Assembly: GCF_024679245.1 (NCBI RefSeq)
Contig: NC_090179.1
Location: 5,461,320-5,525,319 of the forward strand
Origin: Pseudorasbora parva
Lineage: Eukaryota; Chordata; Actinopteri; Cypriniformes; Gobionidae
Reading direction: 5' to 3'
DNA length: 64,000 nt
The translations under genes were made by a program, and so were the position numbers. The notes below the pieces were generated by a model, which searched no databases, was not told the origin of the DNA, and worked only from the letters and a program-made list of their open reading frames with translations. Shown here in pieces: positions 10,585 through 22,291 of this stretch (positions within the stretch are counted from its first letter, which is position 1; each line of letters begins with the position of its first letter).

Positions 10585-11359
10585 CTAATGCACAGATAAT
10601 CATGAGTTAATGCATTACTCATGAAGAACTAACCCAGTTATTAATGATTATTGCATGAGCAACTAATGAACATCCATCATGATTAATAGATTAAGTAATC
10701 ATTAAGTTGTTATAAGTTAAATGTGTGATTGTATTAAACCCCAACGGGTCAAAGCCATGCATTTCATTTTCCGGTTGTCTGCTTTAATTATTGATTAGCT
10801 AAGGATTTATAAAGGTATCATTACGTTATGACTTTACTTGTTGAGACACATGACTAATTTATTAAACAGCCACAATTGCATATTACTAAACAATTAGTTA
10901 ATAGTCATGTGTCCTAACAAGTCCTAACATAATGATACCTTTATAAATCATTAGCAAATAATTAATTAAAGCAGACAACTGGAAGTTGAAATGCACGGCT
11001 TTGACCTGTTGTGGTAATTAACACATTAATTTACATTATTAGTTATTATAATATGTTATTAAGGAATTAATACATTATGACACATTTAACTAATAACAAT
11101 TAAATGATTACTTAATTCTTAAACTTGACTCTATTAATCATGTATAATCTTCATTAGTTGCTGATGCAGTAATCATTAATAAATGGGTTAGTTCAGCATT
11201 AGTAATACATTAACTCATGATTATCTGTGCATTAGTTAAGCATGAATTAATGCATATTAGTGCACCCTTATGGTAAAGTGTTACCAAACAATGTGTTCAG
11301 GTGCACACAGTATAAAACTTACAGTGCTAATCCGACATCTCCGCTCTCTTTCTCCACAG

Positions 11360-11466
11360 AGTGCCAAGATCTGATCTCCGCTTGCATGGAAAGCGATCCG
11401 GCACGGAGGATCAGTCTGGAAAAGATCCTCCTGCACGACTGGTTTCAAGCACTGATCCTGGACTAA
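11360..11466 (+). CDS. Pim-like kinase, exon 5 (C-terminal, stop)
   Basis: Codes for the last base pair of codon 478 through residue 512 and TAA. Acceptor TTTCTCCACAG precedes 11360, and the phase (two bases completing a Glu codon) matches the end of exon 4. The sequence ECQDLISACMESDPARR is kinase subdomain XI with the conserved Arg, and HDWF corresponds to the HPW motif of Pim kinases. The five exons sum to 1,539 nt, 512 codons plus stop, with no frameshift, which argues for a working gene. The protein ends right after the kinase domain, as Pim proteins nearly do. Confidence 0.9.
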
Positions 11467-11672
11467 ACGTGTTAAGAAGTTAGACAACGCCATGAGGCAG
11501 AGCGAGAGACGAAAGCAACCCTGAGAGTAAATACACAAAAAACCTTCAAAAGTTAAATCCCATGGATTCATACGTGATGAGAAGAAAAAGAAAAGATGCG
11601 TAGATGCAATTACAGATCAAGCACACAGCACACGCATGCACAAGAAGCATTTACATAATTATTTGTGTGAAT

Positions 11673-11676
<4 letters not shown>
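11467..11676 (+). other. probable 3' UTR of the Pim-like gene
   Basis: Non-coding stretch between the stop codon and a long (TG)n. No AATAAA was found before the microsatellite; the nearest downstream AATAAA is near 12,010. The transcript end is therefore undecided. Confidence 0.35.

Positions 11677-11760
<84 letters not shown>
11677..11760. repeat. (TG)n microsatellite
   Basis: Uninterrupted TG dinucleotides, about 42 copies. Open frames through it are artefacts. Confidence 0.97.
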
Positions 11761-11764
<4 letters not shown>

Positions 11765-12390
11765 CTGTGTTCCATTCGACAGGCTCCCTACGCAGTGAGG
11801 GACAGCTCAGGGTATCTGAAGGGAGCGAACACATCCAGTTTGAAGGGCGCAGGGGATAAGGGAACATCGATACATCACTTCACAGGAAGTGGAGCGCACA
11901 ATACACTCAACTTTCATTGCGCGTTGGATCACCAGTGTAACCTAAATCAAATGTAGTGTATGTTATATAAAATATATATTTTACAAAATAGATTTTAATC
12001 TAAAATTACAATAAAATCAAAGCCATATGCATTTTTTTGTTTTACTAGCAGTTGTGCATCAAGAACACATTTATACATAGATACCCACATTATATTGAAT
12101 GACAGTTACATTACAGCGTCATATCTGTCAATAGTCCATTCAATATTACTAATATTATTAAGTAGTCTATGTAATATAAATTAATAAAACTAATAGACTA
12201 ATATAATGTTTTGCTTATATTTATTAGATACACACGGTGTGTTCTGTATATTTATAGGCCTGTTATATTATTGTACGTTTTTATTTGTTATATCATAATC
12301 TGCGCGACCCCGTCGTTGCTTTTCTTTGATGATCGGGGAGGGAGCAGGGAACACTGAGTAGGGACCCTGTCGAAGGGAACACAGCTTGAG
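11761..12390. mobile_element. inverted-repeat element inserted in a TG microsatellite
   Basis: The left end GAGGCTGTGTTCCATTCGAC and the right end read inversely, CTCAAGCTGTGTTCCCTTCG, align over about 40 bp (both continue with ACAGG(C/G)TCCCTAC). TG repeats lie on both sides, suggesting insertion into one microsatellite. Inside is AT-rich non-coding DNA. Superfamily unknown. Confidence 0.6.
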
Positions 12391-12420
12391 TGTGTGTGCG
12401 CGCATACGTGTGTGTGTAGA

Positions 12421-13307
<887 letters not shown>

Positions 13308-13981
13308 TCTTCCATCTTAAAAATATATCTTAATGATGACATGCTCGCAATGCCAAATGCTGAGCAGTTAGTTCATGCGTTGATGAGCTCAAGGCTAGAT
13401 TATTGTAACGCTCTACTGGGTGGTTGCCCTGCTCGCTTAATAAACAAAATCCAGCAGGTCCAAAAAGGCGGCAGCTCGAGTTCTTACTAGAATTAGGAAG
13501 TTTATACAAATGTTTTACTAAAAATGACAGTTCAATGATTGTAAGGGCTGCATTAACTAGATCAGCCGGAACTGGGAATATCTCCTATAACACCCGATGT
13601 ACTGATTTACATCATAAGAAGAATGGCATCTACGCTAATTTTAGTCTCTCTGTTTATGCCGAGGTTTACTGTAGTCTGCCGGATCCGGGCCGTATCCAGA
13701 TCAGATGGAGGACCTGCTCAAAAACACGACCACAACAAGAGAACGTGTCAACTAGACTCTCCCCTGTGAATCATCGACTCAACAGCCAGTGGCTCAGATC
13801 CTCAACAAGCCCGTCTCCGGAGTGATGACTCTTCAACCAGATGCAACTGGACACATATTCAGAATTTTCCAAAAAGATTGCAACCGTCACCTCTGTTGCC
13901 TTTGGATTTTGGCTTGCACAGCTGGGGACACTAAATATTATTAGCTATGTTAATGATCTGACTGCATTGACACCATTGTAT
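13308..13981 (+). pseudogene. L2 LINE 3' fragment, part 1
   Basis: Matches the larger L2 copy of this window from its position ~42,620 onward: the ORF2 C-terminal motif SSRLDYCNALLGG is present, then frame loss, then the 3' UTR segment equivalent to 43,205-43,340. An internal deletion removes the last ~350 bp of ORF2. It is interrupted at 13,982 by a solo LTR and resumes at 15,039. Confidence 0.85.
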
Positions 13982-15038
13982 TGTTAGGGGTTACAGTTTT
14001 GACCCATAGACCAGATATGCGAAATGAAGACCAGGAGTCAGGATGTTCAATCATCGGAGAGAATTTTACTGAAGAATAGTTTGCAGTTTCATCCGTAGAG
14101 TCAGCTTCAGAGTCTCTCAGGGCGGTGTCAGGCCAGACTCTACTCTACACAAAATTACCACACCAGTTATACCAATTTCAAGGGCATGATTTACATCATT
14201 ACAAACACGTGGAAAATTACTGATTGGCATAAAGTCTAAACAATGTGTCACGCGAGAATAGATAGGAGATGTTGTTGTTGTTGTTAATCAGGATGTATAC
14301 ATCAGACAATCCCAAGATTGGGGTAGTGTTGACTTCAGGGGAGTCCTAGAAAGACGCCAAGAGGTCTAGGGTGTGAGAAAAGAGGTCCAATCCAGTCCAT
14401 AGACCTGCACAGAACATGTAACACACACACACACACAAGACTCTAGGGCACATCTCTCCTCCAAGGTTAGCGCAGCAGTGAGCTTATCAACAGAACAAGA
14501 TATCAACACCACATGACAAACAAATCTCCAGAAAGAAAAGTATGACTAATGTCATCTACCTCATTCTATAAAGAAATATAAAGACAAAAATGTACTTCTA
14601 TCAATGGGAAAAATCACACTATAGAAATGGGAAGTAATCACAATTGGGAGACTCAAATCCTCCCACCCCTTCCTGTCCTGGGGTTACTAACAACAGGCAG
14701 GATTCACCTCTTGGAAGTTCTAACTTTCTCTCCAAGGTCAGGTCAGGACCCAGAGATAGAGGTCAGGCTATCTATGTCAGGGCACAGAGATAGGGGTCAG
14801 ACTGTCTTTGTCAGACCGTCTCTGGAAAGCAAATTAGACACCATACAGCAGACATAGAGTCAAAATCATATTAAATAATAGTTAAATGTATTAATGATCA
14901 CATAAAATTGATTGTCAATAATTTATTATTTTGAAAGGATAATAACTGATTATTTAATTCATGAAATATTAAAAATCATTCAAAAGGATAAGATGCATAT
15001 GATGAAGAGGCAAGGGTGTCGGCCCACTCCCCCCTTCA
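13982..15038 (-). mobile_element. solo LTR of an ERV1-like retrovirus
   Basis: 1,057 bp, inverse of the two LTRs at 55,973-57,049 and 59,545-60,623: on the minus strand it begins TGAAGGGGGGAGTGGGCCGA and ends CTGTAACCCCTAACA. It is flanked by GTAT on both sides (13,978-13,981 and 15,039-15,042), a perfect 4-bp target duplication as made by gammaretrovirus-type integrases. No internal region remains, so it arose by recombination between two LTRs. Confidence 0.93.
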
Positions 15039-15178
15039 GTATTGAGAATTGAACTGACCTGGATGATAACATCACTGTTCTCTTCAGAGCCATTGTCCAG
15101 CTGAATCAAATTTTGTTGCATTATTTTTGTCTTTATTAAAAAAAGCACTATATAAATAAAGGTGACTTGACTTGACTT
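15039..15178 (+). mobile_element. L2 LINE 3' fragment, part 2 (tail)
   Basis: Continues the L2 3' UTR after the solo LTR: CTGGATGATAACATCACTGT corresponds to 43,890 of the larger copy, and it ends in AAAAGCACTATATAAATAAA followed by a (TGACT)n tail, the typical LINE 3' tail with short repeats. Confidence 0.8.
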
Positions 15179-15358
15179 TTGGTGATGAAACTTAATGAAT
15201 AAGACTTGTGTAGTTGTTCAGCTACATCTGATTGTGCATTTCAGTTTTTAGAATCAGAATATATTTTAATTACTTTAGAAATGTTGCAGATTTCTGATTT
15301 ATACAGGATTATATTGTGTTCAGTTTTGAACTGAAGTTTAACAATTTTAAGAAGAAGA

Positions 15359-15432
15359 TGGATGGATGGATGGATGGATGGGTGGGTGGGTGGGTGGATG
15401 GATGGATGGATGGATGGATGGATGGATGGATG

Positions 15433-15524
<92 letters not shown>
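15359..15524. repeat. (GATG)n(GGTG)n(GATA)n microsatellite
   Basis: Tetranucleotide runs GATG, GGTG, GATG then GATA. The associated frames (YLSI, PSIH repeats) are not genes. Confidence 0.95.
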
Positions 15525-15525
<1 letters not shown>

Positions 15526-15529
15526 CCCG

Positions 15530-15910
15530 ATTCACAGTAGCACCAGTGGTTTTCCGTGGGAAATACAAGCTTTAACCTTTCGTCTTTGCGCCGTGACGTC
15601 ACGTCCGTATACATAAAGGAGTCTGGGGATCTTTTGTGGCCTTTTCTTACAGCAGCTGGAATCATTAAACTTCTCATTTTGATGGCGGCTTGTAATGCAG
15701 AAAATGTAAAACGGCAGTCATAGTTGACAACTGGTACGCTGATAGACAGCCCACACACATAGCTCAAAACATTAGATTCATCCACGCTGAGGAGCCGTGC
15801 CGATTTACAACACACGTAAAGAAGATAACTCTTCAAATAACTTCAAGTGCAGGGTTCAAACAGAGATGGTGATAAAAAGGGAAAACGTACTGACTGCAGC
15901 TTTAAAGGTG
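15530..15910. mobile_element. truncated TTAA element (same family as 18.9-20.1 kb)
   Basis: The right end reads CAGAGATGGTGATAAAAAGG then TGACTGCAGCTTTAA, closely matching 20,070-20,116 of the complete element. The left end was lost at the microsatellite. Non-coding. Confidence 0.6.
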
Positions 15911-15965
15911 TGGTATGTAGGACTGACAGCTAGTGGTTGAAATAGGTAATGCAGTACAACTTCAA

Positions 15966-16216
15966 AATATTGGAGGAATGTTGTCCCATTCTTGTCTAAT
16001 ACAGGCTTCTAGTTGCTGAACGGTCTTAGGTCTTCTTTGTCTCACCTTACTCTTTATGATGTGCCAAATGTTTTCTATTGGTGAAAGATCTGGACTGCAG
16101 GCTGGCCATTTCAGTACGCAGATCCTTCTTCTATGCAGCCATGATGTTATAATTGATGCAGTGTGTGGTCTGGCATTATCATGTTGGAAAATGAAAAGTC
16201 TTCCCTGAAAGAGACT
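15966..16216 (-). pseudogene. Tc1-like transposase fragment
   Basis: On the minus strand the segment translates continuously with FQHDNARPHTA and WPACSPDLSPIENIW, the second Asp and the Glu regions of the DD34E catalytic triad of Tc1/mariner transposases, followed by a C-terminal stretch (KTVQQLEACIRQEW). It covers about the last quarter of a ~340-residue transposase. No ends with inverted repeats were found, and the rest of the gene is missing, so it is a relic. Confidence 0.88.
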
Positions 16217-16620
16217 GGATGGGAGTCCAGATGGGACTTTTCATGTTTTCTGGGTTAATAGAAGCACCAGGACCTGATTATAACTCTTAAACATGGAAAG
16301 AGTCAGATTTCTGTCAGAATCAGAATCATGATATCTCCAATATCATTCAATATGTTTAAAGTAAAGCCCAATGTGAACGATTGTCATTGTGACTCCAGCT
16401 AAATAGGTTAAATGTCTACTTATTATATTCTACTTACCTAGGTCTACATGAGAGCAATAACATGTTTATATACTATAATCTACTGTATATTACGCATGCT
16501 ATATACGGGTCAATGACATGACGTCAATTCTGGTGTCCATAGTATATTCATAATATAAAAATATATAACTTTTTAAATACACTACATTAAATGACTTGAC
16601 TTAATTACTCTTAATCCTCT
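16217..16620. other. intergenic, nothing recognised
   Basis: AT-rich, short random frames; no repeat family identified. Confidence 0.4.
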
Positions 16621-18125
16621 TACGTCATCATATTATACTGGCACACGTGCCATCTGCTCTGCAGATTTCTCTGCCTTCACGAAGTTGCATCGTAAATATG
16701 AAATCGACCATCTATGTCTCAGCACTTCTGCAACTACGGATAAGTGGAACTTGTTCTCCCTGTGGTGAAGTGTAATGGCTCGGGGATGTGGAGAGCGAGC
16801 AGGCGGGCCACACCCCTTCTCTCTCTCCATCTCCTGAGCACACATGGTGTTTTGTCAGTCGAATATTCACACTAACTAATTCCTAGCCGGAAGCACGCGA
16901 TTTGGTTTCTTTCGTGTTGGATAGTGATGATTTTGTGCTAACTACAGCGCCCGACTCCGAGGATTTCAGGCCTGTTTCTATGGATAGCGCTCTCCCGCCT
17001 AGTGGCTAGGAGGCACAGCCTACTCTGAGCTTTTCGATGTGATTTAACACTATTGAGAAGCTTGCGATCGACTGGTCATACGAACCCCGCAAGTCACTCA
17101 GAGGATTTTGGGCCTATTTCTATGGTTGACTCTCTCCTGCCTAGTGGCTAGAAAGAGCGGACTTCTGTGGCCTACTCTGAGCTTATTGATGGGCTTCCAC
17201 ACTGTTGAGAAGCTCGCGATCAACTGGTCGTATGAACCCCGCGAATTTCAGTCCTTTAGTGGCACTCAACTAGCGAGAAGGTAGCTGCCATTTTTAGTGA
17301 TCTGCATAACTAAATTTCACTAAACTAAATTTCATAACTAAATTTCCAGATCCTGTAAACGGCTTTTCTCCGCTTACTTTACTAACGCAGCAGCCGCTGA
17401 CTTCACCAACCTCGTTGTTTCTGTGGAGTAGATTATTCCGCCATTCTTGCGGCCTTGAACACACTGGCCAAAAACAAACAAAAAAAAACACTCTAGTTGG
17501 ACGCTCTATGGCTGGCTTGGTGGCTGCAGAATGGCACTTATGTCTCAACATTACGAAAATCCTTCTTTTGGAAGGATCTCTCTGGTAAGAGGAGTGACCA
17601 GGGTCATCCCCCACCTACTGCGGTTTGAGGAGCCCGCGGTCACCCGTTTCCTCGCCTTAGACCTCAGGCGCCTTGAGCTGAAGCGGCAGCAAGCCCCCTG
17701 CTCTGGCTCCGACTCATTCCTGACCCTCAGCTCAGAAAAAGGGGAGCTTTGGGACATACCGCGCTCGTGTTTCTGCCTGCCTCACGGTAACTCTCCTTAT
17801 CCAATCCTATAAAACACTTCCGTTTCATAGAGAGTCTTGATGTTAAGGACTGGTTCAACTACATCAACTGGCATGGAAGGAAGGAGACGTTTCAGATTTT
17901 CTCCCCTTATGTCTATCGAGTTTCCACTTTCCGGTTAAACGGAGACATACGGTTTGCTCCCTTTGAGCCATTGGAGTCAGCTCCCGAGCGGATCCTGACT
18001 CACGAGGGAGCTCTCTTGTTTGCTCTAACTTATCTGAAGCAAGTGGGGGACTCACTTTGTTAGTGAGGCTTGTTTGAATTTCGCTCCTTGTCTGCTTAAG
18101 GTTACCGTAAGGCACAGACTGGGGT
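16621..18125 (+). mobile_element. probable body of a decayed DIRS-like retrotransposon
   Basis: This GC-moderate stretch precedes a tyrosine-recombinase relic and shares its composition. No continuous frame or reverse-transcriptase motif could be read with confidence, so the call rests on position. It contains a ~140-bp direct duplication at 16,963-17,243. Confidence 0.4.
16963..17243. repeat. ~140-bp direct tandem duplication
   Basis: Two units share GAGGATTT, TTTCTATGG, TGCCTAGTGGCTAG-like, CCTACTCTGAGCTT and CGTATGAACCCCGC-like blocks in the same order (first unit from ~16,963, second from ~17,100). They differ at many sites, so the duplication is old. Confidence 0.7.
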
Positions 18126-18584
18126 ATGTGCCCAAGGTTTTGTCCACTTTATTTCATTCACAAGTCATCCCCGTCCTCTCTTTCACAATTCTCCTTTCGC
18201 CTAATCAGAGGTAAAAAGCTTCATTTGTTCTGCCCTTTTCGGGCTTTGAAGCTGTATGTGGATCATTCTGGTGGCTGGAGGAAAGTGAAACTAACTTTGG
18301 TATGTTTTGTTGTTGGCCGCTGCAGGCTTGCCACGTCGCAAAACAAAATTTCCCATTGGGTGACAGAGGCTATCTCTGGCTTATTTAGGTGCGTGGGTTA
18401 CCTTCACCTCTTGGCATTCGAGCACACTCTACCAGAGATTTGGCTTCCTCTCAAGCACCTTTCAGAAGGGACTCTTCTGCAGGACATTTGTGAGGCAGCA
18501 TGTTTGTCTTCTCCACACAATTTTGTTTGGTTCTACAGCTTGGATCTTTACATGGCTCCGGGTTTGCATGGGCTTTTCGCTTAA
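18126..18584 (+). pseudogene. tyrosine recombinase relic (DIRS/Ngaro-type)
   Basis: An open 152-codon stretch contains a FCPFRALKLYVDHSGG block, KISHWVTEAISGLF, and near the end DICEAACLSSPHNFVWFYSLDL. These match the order of motifs in the C-terminal half of DIRS-type YR recombinases, where the Tyr of FxxFYxLDL is the nucleophile. The region expected to hold the HxxR box is garbled. Such enzymes integrate circular DNA copies without a target duplication. Another possibility is a Crypton; retroelement context favours DIRS. Confidence 0.65.
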
Positions 18585-18604
18585 TCTGGCCATTTAGGTT
18601 TTTG

Positions 18605-18924
18605 TGAATCGGTTTCTCATTTAAAAAATGTTCCTATAGCATTAAATGTAAACAAAGATATAACATTTTAACTGCAACATTCAAAGGATGTTTTAGTAAT
18701 GTTTCTGAGGTAACAAGTTGTACAATGATCTTAAAAAAACATTGTCCCAAAGTTTCAAAATAACAAAGGAAGAACATTCTCGCCGCCACATTAGGAAACT
18801 GTTTTGTGAATATCATTGATCGATGAGATGTTGAATGTTCTTTATAAATGTTCTTCTAATGTGACAAGTTAACAAAATTAGAACATGTTACTTGCAACCT
18901 TTTGAGTATATTTTGGGGATGTTC
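18605..18924. repeat. tandem ~220-bp repeat array, left part
   Basis: Shares long blocks with 20,117-20,460: AACATTCTC(G/T)CCGCCACATT, GAGATGTTGAATGTTCTTTA, TTGCAACCTTTTGAGTATAT. The array was split by the TTAA element that follows. Confidence 0.8.
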
Positions 18925-19150
18925 TTAAAGCTGCAGTCCGTAACTTTTTTGGGTTAAAAATTATCCAAAATAAAATTGAGCAAGTACATAACCAGCCAGT
19001 GTTTAAAATTATCTGCTTACTGTAGCTCGATTTACAGCAGTAAGCTTGTAATAATATTGTTAATTCCAGTGGTACTGGTGGATTTCCCGGGGAAACTGAA
19101 GCATATGTTTGCATCATTACGCATAGATAGATAGTTAGATGCACACGTGT

Positions 19151-19233
<83 letters not shown>

Positions 19234-20116
19234 TGACTGTGTGTGTGTGTGAACTGTAACCTTCATGTACACATAAAGCAGGCTATCGCATGTGAGGAGT
19301 GGAGATAGCCTTTTTTCACACCACTTGATATAATTAATCTTATCAATTTGATGGCGGATCCAAAAAGGTTAAAGTGACTCATCCGTTGTAAAATGCAAAA
19401 GTTTTCGGACTTCAGAGTGAAGGATAATTAAGGGTGGCATGAACTCCGTGTTTTGAAGGGTTTTTGCAGCTTTTTTTCTGTTGAACAGATAAGACATTTC
19501 AATGGTTGAATTAGGCTATATAACAGTAGCATGCAGTTCATGCAGTTAAGGAGTTTTTCCTTTGTTGTGCTTTTCTCGTTTTGCTATGTGCATTATGGTA
19601 ACATCAGTTATTTTGTGCTTGCTATGAGAGGGAGTATCACCTCTACTCCACATTAATGTGTTGTTTTATGACGATTAGAAATTAGACTGCACAGAAATGG
19701 AAACTGTACTACAGGTAGCCCTAATACACATTAAATGTAGTCATGCCATCCTAATAACATTAACAGTTTGAAAAAGTATAATTTGCAGTTTGACGTGATA
19801 TGATAAACGATCGTTAGATTAATCATTGTGATTTATTGCAATGCTTTTTTTCTCCTTAGTTGGTCAGAACAAAAGAGGATGAGCTACTGACTTGTTCAGA
19901 TGACATTCTTGTGTCGGTCATACTTTCAAACAGTAAAGTCTGTGATTGCGAATGACAGTATCCACACCGGCGACTGACAGCTGCACATTTAATTCCTCCG
20001 CGCTGTGCCGACCGGGGCAATACTCACGTAGAGTTGATCATTCCACGAATAACTGCAATTGCCGTTTTCGAACAGAGATGGCGACAAAGAGGAAAAACTA
20101 CGGACTGCAGCTTTAA
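18925..20116. mobile_element. TTAA-target element splitting a tandem array
   Basis: TTAA at 18,925-18,928 and 20,113-20,116. Ends are AGCTGCAGTCCGTAACTTTT and, inverted, AGCTGCAGTCCGTAGTTTTT, a 14-bp perfect terminal repeat. 1,184 bp with a (TG)n at about 19,149-19,229. No transposase frame. A truncated sibling lies at 15,530-15,910. Confidence 0.85.
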
Positions 20117-20460
20117 CTTGAACGTTTTTATAATGATCTCAATATAATATTGTCCTAATGTTTCATAACAAAGAAAAAGAAAGAACATTCTCTCCGCCAC
20201 ATTAGGAAACTGTTTTGAGGATATCATTGAGAGATGAGATGTTGAATGTTCTTTATAAATGTTCTTCTAATGTAACGAGTTTACAAAATTAGAACATGTT
20301 ACTTGCAACCTTTTGAGTATATTTTGGGGATGTTCTTAAATTGAACGTGTTTATAATGATCTTAATGAAACATTTTTCCAATGTTTCAAAATAACAAAGG
20401 AAGAATATTTTCTATGCCACATTAGGAAACTGTTATAAGGAAATAATTGAGGCCTGAGAT
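20117..20460. repeat. tandem ~220-bp repeat array, right part
   Basis: One full unit (20,117-20,337) and a partial one (20,338-20,460), both starting TTGAACGT(G/T)TTTATAATGA. The full unit matches 18,710-18,924. Confidence 0.8.
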
Positions 20461-21217
20461 GTAAGAAAGCGTTCTGATGAGCCCCGAAAAGTGGGGACCA
20501 CTAAAATCATCATCACCAACTTTCAACGTGATGTACCGCGATGGCTTTTAGGACAGATTCAATAAGTATCAGAGTGGAACTATCGGAAGAGCCTGTGGCA
20601 GGTTGACTCTTGAGTCAAACACTCTTGACTCTTGTAAAACTGTTTAACGATATCTTAGAACCTAGCAGTAGTTTTGGGAGTTCATCTTCCCGAAAGGTCC
20701 ATTTAGCTCATTGATTGACTTCTTAGCTCAAAGCTGCGCTTGAAAGTTAGTTATCAAGCATCCCAATCATACTTTAAGTTAAGTGTAGGACTAAATCTTA
20801 AGTGTCAGTCTTAAGCTTGGGACATACTCTGCAAGAACAAAGAAATGTGTGTGTTTTCTCGAGGTGGCAAGAACAAAGTTGGTTCTGGCCAGTACATTCC
20901 ATACTTCACGAGAAAAGCAGGTGCGCAATCTACGTTTCGCCGCATTAACCACGCCCACATTAAATATCTGACCAATCACACAATACTTCTCGGACACCAG
21001 CAAGAAAAAAGTTCTGCTCAGACGATGTGTCGAGAACAAGCTGTGAGAACTCCCAAAGGGGGGCGCTATTGAGCATCGTAGGAAGTAAACTTGTTTGCCA
21101 TCTCCTCCACAACCAAGTCGATAAAATTGTAATTTAAATGTCTCTAAACTACTGTTAAATAGGCTAAAAGTCTAGCTTGACAACCAGAGCACTACACTTT
21201 AACCTTAAGCTTTGTCG

Positions 21218-22024
21218 ATGCCGTCAAAAAAGCAGCCCCAGGGCACTAAACCCTCTCTGCCGCAGCCTGATGCTCCTGACACTATGGCGATGGCTGATCA
21301 AACGACAGGCCTCGCGCTGGAAGAAAAAGACATGTCGCGGATGATAGAGAAGATTTCGGAGAAGATCATCAGTGCCTTTGATGAGAGATTCGATAAACTA
21401 GAACCGACTCTTCGAACCATACAAACGGCGCAACGAGAGTTAAGTGAGAGAGTCGAGATGGCAGAGGAGCAGGCCAGAGATCATGAAACTCGTATCCTCT
21501 CTCTGGAAGCTTCCCTGGATACTTTAAGTAAAGAGAACAAGACGCTTAAGTCGAAGCTTAACGATCTCGAGGGCCGATCGCGCCGTAATAACATCAGAAT
21601 AGTTGGTATCCCAGAAGGAGCTGAAAAAGGAAGGCCAACTGAGTTTGTGGCGGAACTGATCAAGCAACTTTTCGAAGAATTTTCTGATCCCCCAGTCATT
21701 GATCGTGCGCACCGAGTACCACAGCCAAAGCCCCCGGAAGGAGCCAAGTCGCGCGCAATAATCGCACGAATCCATTACTTTCAAGACAAAAAGCGCATTC
21801 TACGCCTTCGTCAGGGTCGTCAGCTTGAATACCAGGGACGTAAGGTACATTTTTTTCCGGATTACACGGCTGAGGTAATGGAACAACGTCGGAGCTTCAG
21901 CGAAGCGATGCAAATGTTAAGGGAGCTTAAGGTGCGTCATACATTGCGCTTCCCCGCTAAGCTTTGCATCACCTATAATGGAAATACTGGAATGTTTACA
22001 TCTCCCACGGATGCAAGGCTATAA
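21218..22024 (+). CDS. L1 ORF1 protein (RNA-binding)
   Basis: 268 codons from the ATG at 21,218. The protein has an N-terminal low-complexity part, a coiled coil (about residues 40-120, heptads rich in Leu/Glu/Lys), an RRM-like part starting NNIRIVGIPEGAEKG, and a basic C-terminal domain. This is the layout of vertebrate L1 ORF1p, a trimeric chaperone that packages its own mRNA with ORF2p in cytoplasmic particles. The frame is open throughout. It is retrotransposon-encoded, not a host gene. Confidence 0.9.
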   Translation: MPSKKQPQGTKPSLPQPDAPDTMAMADQTTGLALEEKDMSRMIEKISEKIISAFDERFDKLEPTLRTIQTAQRELSERVEMAEEQARDHETRILSLEASLDTLSKENKTLKSKLNDLEGRSRRNNIRIVGIPEGAEKGRPTEFVAELIKQLFEEFSDPPVIDRAHRVPQPKPPEGAKSRAIIARIHYFQDKKRILRLRQGRQLEYQGRKVHFFPDYTAEVMEQRRSFSEAMQMLRELKVRHTLRFPAKLCITYNGNTGMFTSPTDARL

Positions 22025-22291
22025 ATAGACAAAGAACTGAGGCAAGTCGCTGGGACCGATCAAGAATAAATTTTGAGGGGTAACGTTAGTGCTATTGAGT
22101 TTGTATAAAGACTGTAAGTGCATTTTTTTTTTTTTTTTTGCTTTTATAGATAAGATTTGGTTGTGGAGTTGCAATTTCTGTTTTACATTCTCTCTTTTAC
22201 TAGCTCGTTTAATTAGTTTAGTTGCGAGTGTTAGTGTAACTTTATACTTTGCTTCAAGTATCGCGTGTTCTAGTCACTAGGGGGAGCCATA

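Larger units (their letters stand above)
9060..11285. mobile_element. palindromic hAT-like element filling intron 4
   Basis: The right end read inversely, GGTAACACTTTACCATAAGG, matches the left end GGAAGCATTTTACAGTGCGG loosely, and the next ~170 bp of both arms match well (shared GGGTGCACTAATAT, TTAATTCATGCTTAA, ATAATCATGAGTTAATG). Flanks are AAATAATG (9052-9059) and AAACAATG (11286-11293), a 7/8 match to an 8-bp hAT duplication. A TTAA element is nested in its left arm. Without this element intron 4 would be about 97 bp. Confidence 0.75.

Noticed and set aside
15309..15836. 175-codon minus frame
   Set aside because: Its core is a GATA/GATG microsatellite and the rest is a transposon fragment.
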